The translations under genes were made by a program, and so were the position numbers. From the NCBI GenBank assembly GCA_021813505.1, contig JAKAKI010000001.1, forward strand, positions 1 through 64,000: a DNA stretch of 64,000 bases, written 5' to 3'. The notes below the pieces were generated by a model that was not told where the DNA came from, made no database searches, and worked only from the letters and a program-made list of their open reading frames with translations. The DNA is from a bacterium. GTDB taxonomy: Bacteria; Zixibacteria; MSB-5A5; WJJR01. Positions 16,980 through 25,218 of the stretch are shown in pieces (positions within the stretch are counted from its first letter, which is position 1; each line of letters starts with the position of its first letter).

Positions 16980-17930
16980 ATGCCGAAGTGTTACCGATCT
17001 GCGATCCTCACGATTGCCGGGATGCTGCTCATTGCGGCGGGAACCAGCTTTGCAGCCGTTCCCACCCGCATGACAGTCCAAGGGAAGCTCACCAACGCCG
17101 CCGGTGATCCCGTACCGGCAGGGCTCAAGAGCTTCACCTTCAAGATCTACGATGCCGCAGCGGGCGGGATGGAAATCTGGCCGGCCGGTCCGGGAGAAGT
17201 GCAACCTCTGAGCACTGATGCCGACGGGCTCTGGACCGCCGAAGTTGGCGCCCTGGTGGCTCTTACTGACCCGGTCTTCTCAGGTGACACGCGCTGGCTG
17301 GAGGTGACGGTGAATGACGGCGTCAATCCGGCGGAGACACTGCCACGGATCAAGCTCAACACCAGTCCGTATACGTTTCAGGCTGAGCAGAGCAACAATG
17401 CTGCGAACGCGGCGCACGCCACAGATGCCGACAACCTGGGTGGTCTCGCGCCTTCCGGGTATGCACTAAACGTGCATTCCCATGATGCCACGACAGTCAC
17501 GGACGAGCCGGGGATCGCGTCCAACACATCGTACGACTTCCTCACGCTCACACAGGGTACGACTGTCATGGTTGATATGATCACGACATCCATCACAATC
17601 CCTGTTGGCGGATACATCGTCGTCCGGGCAAAAACCCAGTTCCGTACCTACGGTAACTCGGCCGGGAAATACGCCTTCTTTCAGATCGATGAAACGGCGG
17701 GTGGGGACAGACTTGGAGGGGCCTACGAGGTAGAAGTCGGCAGTGGCGCGGACGGTTTCTATCTGCCTGTTGTGGTTGAGCGGGTGTATTTCAAGCCCGC
17801 AGGTACTTATGCATTTCGTCTGGAGGGACGGGCGTATGAGGCGAACCCGGGAGGAACCGTAACCCAGGCATGGGCGCATGTCATTACAGCAACCTTCTAT
17901 CCAACAGCGTATGGTCCGGTTACACCCTGA
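16980..17930 (+). CDS. Exported protein of duplicated module, copy 2
   Basis: A 316-residue paralogue of 14057-15010. The signal peptide differs, but VPTRMTVQGKLTNAAGDPVP and the following ~130 residues are nearly identical at the DNA level, and the C-terminal half diverges (VGSGADGFYLPVVVERVYFK). A recent duplication of the N-terminal half, or gene conversion, is likely. GAGGAGG lies before the ATG. A dockerin protein gene follows 15 bp downstream. Probably surface-exposed; function unknown. Confidence 0.75.
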   Translation: MPKCYRSAILTIAGMLLIAAGTSFAAVPTRMTVQGKLTNAAGDPVPAGLKSFTFKIYDAAAGGMEIWPAGPGEVQPLSTDADGLWTAEVGALVALTDPVFSGDTRWLEVTVNDGVNPAETLPRIKLNTSPYTFQAEQSNNAANAAHATDADNLGGLAPSGYALNVHSHDATTVTDEPGIASNTSYDFLTLTQGTTVMVDMITTSITIPVGGYIVVRAKTQFRTYGNSAGKYAFFQIDETAGGDRLGGAYEVEVGSGADGFYLPVVVERVYFKPAGTYAFRLEGRAYEANPGGTVTQAWAHVITATFYPTAYGPVTP

Positions 17931-17945
17931 GCGAGGAGGTCTGAC

Positions 17946-18404
17946 ATGAGACGAATCCCGATTGCCTTTTTCGCACTACTGGCCATCCCCATCTTGGCGC
18001 TGGCCGGGCCAAACTACAATCTCAACTGGTATGTCGTGGACGGCGGCGGTGACAATGCGGTCGCGTCCGCGAGTTTCAAACTTGGTATGTCCGCGGCGCA
18101 GCCGGTAGCCGGGGAAGTGTCCTCGGCGTCGTACCGCATGAAGATGGGATTCTGGTATGGCGCGCACACTTGCCACTGCCTGCACCAGGGCGACGTCACC
18201 GGCGATGGGCTGATTGACGTGTTTGACGTCATTGGCGTGATTGGAATCGCCTTCAGCGGTGAGCCGGATCCGCAAGATCCCGCATGTCCGAAGACCCGGG
18301 GAGACGTCGACAACAACGGCGTCACCGACGTCTTCGACGTCATCTACCTGATCGCGACAGCCTTCAGCGGGGGATCCAATCCAATCAATCCGTGCGGGGC
18401 GTAG
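17946..18404 (+). CDS. Dockerin-type repeat exported protein, copy 2
   Basis: A 152-residue paralogue of 15024-15482 with the same length: signal peptide, YNLNWYVVDGGGDNAVAS, MKMGFWYGAHTCHCLHQ, then calcium loops GDVTGDGLIDVFDVIGVI and GDVDNNGVTDVFDVIYLI. GAGGAGG precedes the ATG. The stop is followed by a different 30-bp palindrome instead of the 139-bp element. Confidence 0.8.
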   Translation: MRRIPIAFFALLAIPILALAGPNYNLNWYVVDGGGDNAVASASFKLGMSAAQPVAGEVSSASYRMKMGFWYGAHTCHCLHQGDVTGDGLIDVFDVIGVIGIAFSGEPDPQDPACPKTRGDVDNNGVTDVFDVIYLIATAFSGGSNPINPCGA

Positions 18405-18421
18405 GGCGCGTGCGTGCGATT

Positions 18422-18451
18422 GGGAGTGCGGCGACGCGTCGCCGCACTCCC
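18422..18451. repeat. 30-bp perfect palindrome after the dockerin gene
   Basis: GGGAGTGCGGCGACG followed by its exact complement, 17 bp past the stop at 18404. It may act as a terminator-like hairpin for the dockerin module. Its position just after a TAG mirrors the other repeat families here. Confidence 0.7.
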
Positions 18452-18593
18452 ATTCACTGCGACCATAGCCCCCTGCCCGATTCCCATTACTCTCGAAACT
18501 GAAGATACAGAGGACGGGATCGATCTCGATCCTCGGGTGGTGTTTGCATCTTTGCGACTGCCTCGATATCTTCTGCCGAGGCATGAGCCTGCG

Positions 18594-20315
18594 ATGAAAA
18601 ACTCCGTCACACTGTTCGACCGAGGACGCTTCTCCGGAGCGGACCAGTTCATCCAGTTGGGGACCGGTTCACTGGGCGCCAAGGCCAATGGCCTGGTGCG
18701 TGTTGCTCGGGTTCTGAGTGAAGAGGTGGCCCCTCAGTTCCGCCCTGCCATCGAGATCGACATCCCCCGCCTGGGCGTCATCGCCACCGACTGGTTCGAG
18801 CTGTTCATGAAACGGAACGGCTTGCATGCCACGGTTCGCGGAATGGACGATGACAACCGGATTGCCGCCGCGTTTCGCGAGGCGGCGTTTCCCGACGAAT
18901 TGATTTCCGATCTTCGCGTGTTCCTGGCGCACTTTCAGTGTCCGCTCGCCGTGCGTTCGTCCAGCCGGCTCGAGGATGCCATCCACGAACCGCTGGCCGG
19001 CGTGTATGCGACCCGGTTCGTCCCGAATACTGATGCGGACGAAGAATCACGTCTCGCGATGCTCATGATCGCGATCAAACAAGTCTACGCTTCGGCCTTC
19101 ATGGCGAAAGCACGGCTTCTGCTGCAGAACCTGCCGTATCGGTCCGTGGACGAGAAGATGGCCGTGATGATCCAGGAGGCAGTGGGCACTCAACGTGGCC
19201 ATCGATTCTATCCCCACATATCAGGGATCGCACGATCGTTCAATTTCTATCCTCTGGGGCTGTCCAGGCCCGAGGATGGCATGGCGCAACTGGCTCTGGG
19301 CTTCGGAAAGATTATTGGCGAGGATGGGATCGGCCGGTCGTTTTCCCTGTCGTGTCCCCAGGCAAGTCCACCATACGGGGAACTCAGCGAATTGGTGGAG
19401 CAATCGCAGCGCGAATTCTGGGCGATGGATCTCCGGCCACCGGGAGCGTCGGGCGAGGCGGAGCACCTTCAGAAATTCTCACTCAGCCAGGCCGAAGAAG
19501 ACGGGACCTTAGCATTCACCGCCTCCACCTACAAAGCCGAGGACGACAAGGTGGTGATGGGAATCGTCGGCCACGATCCCCGTATCCTGGACTTCGGGCA
19601 GATACTGAGAGCCGGCCTGCTGCCGCTGCCGGAATTGCTGCGTGAGTGCCTGGATCGTTGCGAGGAGGAACTGGGCGCCATGGTGGAGATCGAATTCGCT
19701 GTGACATTTCCGGATCCTGACCCCACTCCGGCGCGCTTCAGATTCTTGCAGGTTCGCCCAATGGTCGCGACCTCGGACAAGATCGAAGTAGCCGCGGAGG
19801 AATTTGAGCGCAGGGATGTTGTGGTGGCCTCAGATTCGGCGCTGGGCAATGGGAAAGATGAAACGATCCGCGACATTATATATGTAAGACCGGAATCGTT
19901 CGACCCGTCGAGGACGCGGGAGATCGTCCACGAGTTGGAGATCCTGAATCGAAGATTGAAGGATGCGGATATCCCGTATGTGCTGATCGGATTTGGCCGT
20001 TGGGGAAGTTCTGATCCCAGCGCCGGAATTCCGGTCAATTTTGGCCAAGTGGCCGGCGCCCGAGTCATCGTTGAATCAACTCTGCCATGCGTCGACTTCA
20101 TGCCGAGCCAGGGCTCGCATTTCTTCCACAATATCACCTGTTCGCGCGTGCTCTATTTTTCGGTGCGGCACGGTGGCGCGCATCAGATCGACTGGACCTG
20201 GCTTGACCAATGCCCGTCCGCAGCCGAAACGAAGTTCCTCCGCCACATCCGGTTGCCATCGAATCTCACCGTGAAAGTCGATGGCCGGACCAATCGCGGT
20301 GTGATACTCAGATAA
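18594..20315 (+). CDS. PEP/pyruvate-binding (PPDK N-terminal-like) protein A
   Basis: A 573-residue protein. Residues ~15-390 are the ATP-grasp-like nucleotide-binding half of PEP synthase/PPDK: GTGSLGAKANGL, then LAVRSSSRLEDAIHEPLAGVY, and later VEIEFAV with LQVRPM, so the catalytic Glu, Gln and Arg positions look intact. Residues ~430-570 are a distinct C-terminal domain (GFGRWGSSDPSAGIPVNFGQ, then QGSHFFHNI) shared with the two paralogues at 21827 and 30934. There is no phosphohistidine swivel domain and no TIM barrel, so it cannot perform the normal PEP synthase reaction alone. The start is the ATG before MKNSVTLFDRGRF, with weak GAGG upstream. It converges on the receiver-like gene. Confidence 0.78.
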   Translation: MKNSVTLFDRGRFSGADQFIQLGTGSLGAKANGLVRVARVLSEEVAPQFRPAIEIDIPRLGVIATDWFELFMKRNGLHATVRGMDDDNRIAAAFREAAFPDELISDLRVFLAHFQCPLAVRSSSRLEDAIHEPLAGVYATRFVPNTDADEESRLAMLMIAIKQVYASAFMAKARLLLQNLPYRSVDEKMAVMIQEAVGTQRGHRFYPHISGIARSFNFYPLGLSRPEDGMAQLALGFGKIIGEDGIGRSFSLSCPQASPPYGELSELVEQSQREFWAMDLRPPGASGEAEHLQKFSLSQAEEDGTLAFTASTYKAEDDKVVMGIVGHDPRILDFGQILRAGLLPLPELLRECLDRCEEELGAMVEIEFAVTFPDPDPTPARFRFLQVRPMVATSDKIEVAAEEFERRDVVVASDSALGNGKDETIRDIIYVRPESFDPSRTREIVHELEILNRRLKDADIPYVLIGFGRWGSSDPSAGIPVNFGQVAGARVIVESTLPCVDFMPSQGSHFFHNITCSRVLYFSVRHGGAHQIDWTWLDQCPSAAETKFLRHIRLPSNLTVKVDGRTNRGVILR

Positions 20316-20334
20316 GCCAACAAATCGCGAACTC

Positions 20335-20355
20335 GTAGGGTGGGCTTTGCCCACC
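20335..20355. repeat. Short palindrome GTGGGC/GCCCAC between convergent genes
   Basis: GTAGGGTGGGCTTTGCCCAC belongs to a family with copies at 47128-47149 and 55049-55112. It sits between two converging genes and may serve as their terminator. Confidence 0.6.
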
Positions 20356-20374
20356 TGCTTTACGGGACACGTCC

Positions 20375-21820
20375 TCAGTGCCTGGGCGTGCCTTGTGCAA
20401 TCATTCGGATGAGCGCATCGCGCAATGCCGGACCTTCACCGTGGACGGGGCGCAACGCTTCCGCCAGCTCTGAGTAGCCTCGCTGGTCCAGCCAGGACGA
20501 GAGGATGTCGTCCCTTGATATGGCGTCAACCTCTGCGATGGAAGCGGCCAGCAATGCTTCCGTCAGATCTTGAAGATTCCGGACCTTCGTGCCGCCCACA
20601 ACCAGCGGAATTCTCTGCATGCGTTCTATGGCGGCCTTTACAGTTTTCTTCAAGAATGAGATCATCTGCCGTCCACGGAGCCGGCGTGGCCGCAATGTGT
20701 CGCCCAGCGATTGAAAGCCGTGCATATAAAACCAAGTGGAGAACTTGTCTTTCTCGCCGTACGCTTCGAGCAATGAACGCAAGCGCTGCGCGTGATTATC
20801 CGTGCCATCGGCCGCGATGAGCAGCCGGTAGATCCCGCCGATGTCGCAGGCGCGGTACACCTCGGAGCCGCTTTCATCGTAGATGACGAAGTCTCCCATA
20901 CCGGTTCGGTCGCGAATGAATGAATCCAACGCCGCCAGGCTGGCCGGATCTCCCTTGGTGAGCATAAATCCGCGGTCCGACAGGTTCGTGGAATCCTTCG
21001 CCTGCGTCGCGATCACAATCGGGATGCGGGCATACAACCTGTCGACAAGATCGATGAGTTTCTCGCCGGCTCTCGCATCCATCTGGCCGTCCAACGGGAA
21101 CAGGACGTCCGTAATCAGGCACACGACCTGATCGCCATGGCCGTGCTCGTGGTAATCGGTCATGATCTCTGCTTCGCGATCGGTGCCGAACAGGAATTGC
21201 AGGGCATCCTCGTATGTGCGGGTGATCTTTACGTCGGCCCGCTGGCCGATGATCCGGTACAACACCGGCAGAAACTGCGACGGCCAGCTTGGCTCATCGT
21301 CGACGATCAGGAGAATAAAGCGGCTGACCTCCGAACGTTTTTTGATGTTCAGATAATCCTCTGCCGCTCGGACGACGGACGCTATGATCCTGGCCGGCGC
21401 GAAGTCACTGCGATTCACCGCGAAGACCAGATCGGCATGCGCGGTATAGGGAAACTCACGCTGGGCGACATGGGGCGGGGAGCACTGGATCAATTTGCTG
21501 GACGTCAGGAGCACGATCACGGCACTGCTGCTATTCTTCTTCAATAATTCGGTGTCGACGAGGTTGAGCGCGACATCATCGAACAGAAACACGGTCGCTT
21601 CATTCGATGCGATCTCGGCCACGGCCTTGGGGCTGGTCAGACTCTCGACAACGACCCACGGCATTTGGGTTTCCAGTGCGCGACGGGCATGGCGGGTCGA
21701 CTCATCAGCGGCAAACAGACAGGCCTTGCGCACGCGAATGGGATTGATGATCCGCGGCACAAACGGAATCTCGCCCGGTGCCGATTGGTCAGGGGAATTG
21801 ATTGGTTCCGGCTTGCTCAT
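20375..21820 (-). CDS. Double receiver-like protein, partner of PEP-binding protein B
   Basis: A 481-residue protein. Residues ~30-150 are a degenerate receiver-like domain; ~165-315 are a second receiver with RFILLIVDDEPS, candidate phosphoacceptor Asp in ITDVLFPLDG, then IVIATQ and LTKGD. Residues ~320-481 (GMGDFVIYDESGSEV onward) correspond to the linker of the fused protein at 30934-33921, which has GFGDFVFQNPDGSV at the same place. The order of domains shows this gene is the front part of that fusion as a separate polypeptide. It starts 6 bp after the PEP-binding gene ends and has no own ribosome binding site, suggesting translational coupling. Signalling role inferred. Confidence 0.75.
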   Translation of the reverse strand: MSKPEPINSPDQSAPGEIPFVPRIINPIRVRKACLFAADESTRHARRALETQMPWVVVESLTSPKAVAEIASNEATVFLFDDVALNLVDTELLKKNSSSAVIVLLTSSKLIQCSPPHVAQREFPYTAHADLVFAVNRSDFAPARIIASVVRAAEDYLNIKKRSEVSRFILLIVDDEPSWPSQFLPVLYRIIGQRADVKITRTYEDALQFLFGTDREAEIMTDYHEHGHGDQVVCLITDVLFPLDGQMDARAGEKLIDLVDRLYARIPIVIATQAKDSTNLSDRGFMLTKGDPASLAALDSFIRDRTGMGDFVIYDESGSEVYRACDIGGIYRLLIAADGTDNHAQRLRSLLEAYGEKDKFSTWFYMHGFQSLGDTLRPRRLRGRQMISFLKKTVKAAIERMQRIPLVVGGTKVRNLQDLTEALLAASIAEVDAISRDDILSSWLDQRGYSELAEALRPVHGEGPALRDALIRMIAQGTPRH

Positions 21821-21826
21821 TGACGG

Positions 21827-23494
21827 CTACTTGTTTTCCGCGACGACGACGCAGCGTTGGTTGACCGAGTCGGCGAAGATCGTTGCCGGCTGGGGGAATT
21901 GCAGAACATAGAAGCAGGAATTCGAATCTGCCGGAGAGAAGAACCATGGGTCGAGCTTGTCCAGAGTGGGGGCGATGAAGCCATAGAATGTATTCGTGCT
22001 CATGATGTTCGTGAGAAAGTGGGTGCCCTGCGTTCCGTACATTCGGGTCTGCATCCGCTTCTGGTCCTCGGAATATCCTCCCATGATCATGTAAAGAAAA
22101 TGGCTCCCGTAGACGCCGCCGGTCTGGCTCCCCTCTTCGGGCAGGGGATCGGCGCGGCCGGACACATCCACGCCGTATTCGAAGATTGCCGCGGCCTGAT
22201 CAACCTCACCGTAGTCGACATAGATTCCCCAGTCGGGATTCTTGCTGCCGAGCCTCCCCGGCACGATCATCAGATAGCGTTCATGGCTCTCCCGCATCCG
22301 GCGATTGAAGTCCGCGATTCCCGTCCGCACCTCGTCATGCCGGTCCTTGGAATACAGAAATGGCGAAACGACCAGCGCGTGTTTGATTCCCCGGCGAATG
22401 CCATGCCCCTGCAGGCTACCGATTGACAAGTACGTGTGCGCCGGCTCGGCGGGGATCTCGAGCGCTTCGTAAATCATTTCCGGAAGCAGAGTCAACTGCA
22501 CAACATGAAAGACGCCGTCCTTGTAAGGCTTCTGTTTGAAATCGATGTTGAACACAAATTCAATCTGGAAGTGCGCCGCGATGCGCGCCGCAATCGTCTC
22601 CATGATCCGTTCCAGACCGGTCTTGAATCCGAAGTGGTCGTTCTGAACCAGCTCCTCGATCGTGATAATCTGTCCTTTGAGTCCGAGGAGTTTGATCTTG
22701 TGGAAGTTCGCGAACCGGACATGCAGTTTCTTCATCGTCTCGAGTTCGTCGCCGTGCAACTCCCGGTTTCGGGTCATGTCCAGCGCGTAGAAGAACTGCT
22801 GGCCGGGGCCGAATTGCATGTATTTGACCGGAATCGGATTGCGAATCGTGGCCATCGAGATCACCGGGAAATCGTCGAGCACCGTGGCGTATCCATGTCC
22901 AAACGCAATCCGTGCAAACCCCTCTTTCGGGTCCTGTGTCTTCAGCGCATGCGGGAAAAACGAGTTCGCCACCCCCGACACATACGGGTAATAGACCGGC
23001 CCCGCCAGCGTGTCATCGAGAATCCCGGGAATGGGATTGATGACGATCGCCATCTTGTCCTCGGGTCCATGCGCGGGGTTGGCGGCGAAGTGATCGTAGA
23101 TATGTCCGATGGCCGACATCAACTGTTTGAGACGGACTGCGGGATCGGGATGATTGTTGGGCAGCATGAAGGAGATGTTCTCGCCGGCGTGAATGGCCCA
23201 CGCCGTGTGTGTGGCGATGCCGGCCTCGTTGGTGGCCGACGACCGCACGCCGATTGGGGCATCTCCCAGGTTCAGCAGAATCGAGCGAATCAGTTCGAGG
23301 TCTTGCGGCCCGAAAGATCGTCCCAATTCCCGATAGCGGTCATAGAAATCGGTGGCAAGGACGCGCGTCGGAATTCGGTTGGCGCGCGGCAGGTCGCATT
23401 CATTAATGCGGATGAGTCCGGCGCCTTTGCCGCCGGGTTCTCCCTGGCCATAGATCGTCACTTCACTGACTTGCCGTACGCTGCTGATCCCCAT
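21827..23494 (-). CDS. PEP/pyruvate-binding protein B, active-site variant
   Basis: A 555-residue paralogue of 18594-20315 and the C-terminal part of 30934-33921: GEPGGKGAGLIRI, PIGVRSSATNEAG, YYPYVSGVANSFFPH, then VPGRLGSKNPDWGIYVDYGE and QGTHFLTNI. The motif that reads LQxRP in its paralogues is VQLTLLP here, so the catalytic Arg is missing, while HFQIEFVF keeps the Glu. It may bind nucleotide or PEP without turning over. It is the first of two coupled genes with the receiver-like protein. GGAGG lies 11 nt before the chosen ATG; a GTG at 23560 is less likely. Confidence 0.75.
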   Translation of the reverse strand: MGISSVRQVSEVTIYGQGEPGGKGAGLIRINECDLPRANRIPTRVLATDFYDRYRELGRSFGPQDLELIRSILLNLGDAPIGVRSSATNEAGIATHTAWAIHAGENISFMLPNNHPDPAVRLKQLMSAIGHIYDHFAANPAHGPEDKMAIVINPIPGILDDTLAGPVYYPYVSGVANSFFPHALKTQDPKEGFARIAFGHGYATVLDDFPVISMATIRNPIPVKYMQFGPGQQFFYALDMTRNRELHGDELETMKKLHVRFANFHKIKLLGLKGQIITIEELVQNDHFGFKTGLERIMETIAARIAAHFQIEFVFNIDFKQKPYKDGVFHVVQLTLLPEMIYEALEIPAEPAHTYLSIGSLQGHGIRRGIKHALVVSPFLYSKDRHDEVRTGIADFNRRMRESHERYLMIVPGRLGSKNPDWGIYVDYGEVDQAAAIFEYGVDVSGRADPLPEEGSQTGGVYGSHFLYMIMGGYSEDQKRMQTRMYGTQGTHFLTNIMSTNTFYGFIAPTLDKLDPWFFSPADSNSCFYVLQFPQPATIFADSVNQRCVVVAENK

Positions 23495-23868
23495 CGGTCG
23501 GTCCACCTCCAAGGGGGCCACAGGACCCTGGCCGTCACGAGCCGGGTCGCGTGCTTTCACACAAGTTAATCAACACTTCCGGCGGCGGTAAAGACTGTTA
23601 GCAACCATCGGGATTTCTTGACAATCTCTGGAGCAGTTTCTTTCTCCGAGAATCATCAGGGAGGTGGCAACGAATGTCATGCTGAGCGACCGAAGGGAGC
23701 GAAGCATCTGCAGTGCGATCCCGGGAGTGAACACACATGAGGGATGGCGGGCAATATGCGACAGACGGACTAATAGCAAAGGGGAAACAGGACATCAGAC
23801 CCTTCCCTCAACCGCCTGCGGCGGTATCGTTCAGGGTGACAGGGTCGGGGCTTCGCGATTCGATTGGC
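23495..23868. other. Intergenic space with one dispersed repeat
   Basis: Contains TCATGCTGAGCGACC...GGGAGCGAAGCATC (about 23674-23712), a dispersed inverted-repeat type related in style to the CGAAGCAATCT family. No gene is recognised; the promoter of the PEP-binding protein B operon should lie here. Confidence 0.45.
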
Positions 23869-25218
23869 TCAGTCTTCGGACTGCGTGTCGCCGGTCTGGC
23901 GGAGCTTTTCCCGCAGTGTCTTGCGGTTGATGCCCAGTATCTCCGCCGCGCGGGTTTTGTTGCCGCCGACTGCGGCAATCACCCGGCGAATGTGCTCAGC
24001 CTCCAAGTCGGCGAGCGAGCGATTGACTGCCGATGCATCAGCCGCTGCCAGGCGCATGTGGGGCGGGAAATCCGGGACATCGATCCAGTCGCGTTCAGTT
24101 GTGAGCAGCAACTGGTAGATCACATTCTGAAGTTCGCTGATGTTCCCTGGCCAGGAGTACGATTTGATGATCGAAAGCGCGGCGTCGGTCATACGGGGAA
24201 TCGGCCGGCCCAGGAGCTTGGAGGATTCGTTCAGGAAATGACGCGCGAGCACCGCGACGTCGTTGCCGCGCTCGCGAAGCGCCGGCAGCGGGATGACGTT
24301 CATGCTCAGCCGGACAAAGAGGTCCTCGCGAAACGCCCCTTCGTTGACCAGTTGCCGCAAATCCATTCGCGTATCGGCGATGACTCGGAAGGAGACGGGA
24401 TGAGTTTCCTCCGAGCCGATCATGCGAAATTGCTTCTCTTCCAGCACGCGGAGGAGAACATCCTGAATGTGCTCCGGCAACGCCGCAACGCCTTTGAGAA
24501 AGAGAGTCCCGCCATCAACAAGCTGGAAGAAACCTGCCTGCATATCCATGGGACCCTTGCCGGCAAAACCCAGAAGCTGGCGGTCGAACAGGTCTTCGGG
24601 GATACCGTCACAATTAGCAGTTACGAATGGAGCCTTGCGCCGGGCGCTCCCATAGTGAATCGCCCGCGCCAGCAGCCCCCGGCCAGTGCCATTCTCGCCG
24701 GTGATAAGAACGGGAGTGGTCGCTGATGCGGCCTTGAGCGCGGCTTTGAACACGGCCTGCATCGGCTCGGATTCACCCACGATTCCCAGTGGCGTGGACG
24801 CGGCCTTGCCGGAGGCCAGCCGATCCGATTTGCGCAGGCTGAGCTTCTCCAGCGCCCGATGTACCGCCGTGAGGAGTTCGTTTTTCGTGAACGGCTTCGA
24901 AAGATAATCCCCGGCGCCCGACTTGAGCGCATTGACCGCGCCTTCGACGCTCGGGTATCCGGTGATGATCATGATCTCGGTTCCGGCCAGATTCTCGCGG
25001 ACATGGCGTACCAAATCCAGCCCCGATGCGCCCGGCATCTTGAAGTCAGTGACCACCAGATCGATGGGATGCGAACCCAGAATCCGCAATGCCTCGGCAG
25101 CGTCGCCGGCGGTGCGCAGATCGAATCCCTCCGCGGAGAGATGCCGCTGAATCAGCTCCCGTGTGTCGGGCGAGTCGTCGACGATCAGAAGCGACGTCTT
25201 CGAGGATTGGGCCGTCAC
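23869..25218 (-). CDS. NtrC-family response regulator with degenerate AAA+ domain
   Basis: A 449-residue regulator: receiver (1-120) with Asp58 in LVVTDFKMPG and Lys in YLSKPF; AAA+ domain ~145-380; Fis-type helix-turn-helix at the end (HIRRVIAAVGGNKTRAAEIL). The AAA+ core is altered: Walker A reads GENGTGRG (Arg180 for Lys), the GAFTGA loop that contacts sigma-54 is absent (LLGFAGKGPMDMQ instead), Walker B is GGTLFLKGV in place of GGTLFLDEI, and the sensor-II motif is WPGNISEL instead of WPGNVREL. It can probably still receive phosphate and bind DNA but not act as a sigma-54 ATPase. It overlaps the histidine kinase gene by 4 bp (ATGA). Confidence 0.85.
   Translation of the reverse strand: MTAQSSKTSLLIVDDSPDTRELIQRHLSAEGFDLRTAGDAAEALRILGSHPIDLVVTDFKMPGASGLDLVRHVRENLAGTEIMIITGYPSVEGAVNALKSGAGDYLSKPFTKNELLTAVHRALEKLSLRKSDRLASGKAASTPLGIVGESEPMQAVFKAALKAASATTPVLITGENGTGRGLLARAIHYGSARRKAPFVTANCDGIPEDLFDRQLLGFAGKGPMDMQAGFFQLVDGGTLFLKGVAALPEHIQDVLLRVLEEKQFRMIGSEETHPVSFRVIADTRMDLRQLVNEGAFREDLFVRLSMNVIPLPALRERGNDVAVLARHFLNESSKLLGRPIPRMTDAALSIIKSYSWPGNISELQNVIYQLLLTTERDWIDVPDFPPHMRLAAADASAVNRSLADLEAEHIRRVIAAVGGNKTRAAEILGINRKTLREKLRQTGDTQSED

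Noticed and set aside
22436-23569. A 377-codon plus-strand open frame antisense to PEP-binding protein B
   Set aside because: Opposite a gene with clear family motifs; high G+C favours long antisense frames; no ribosome binding site or domain seen.
23737-24726. A 329-codon plus-strand open frame antisense to the NtrC-like gene
   Set aside because: Shadow of the real gene; starts within a dispersed repeat and shows no domain.
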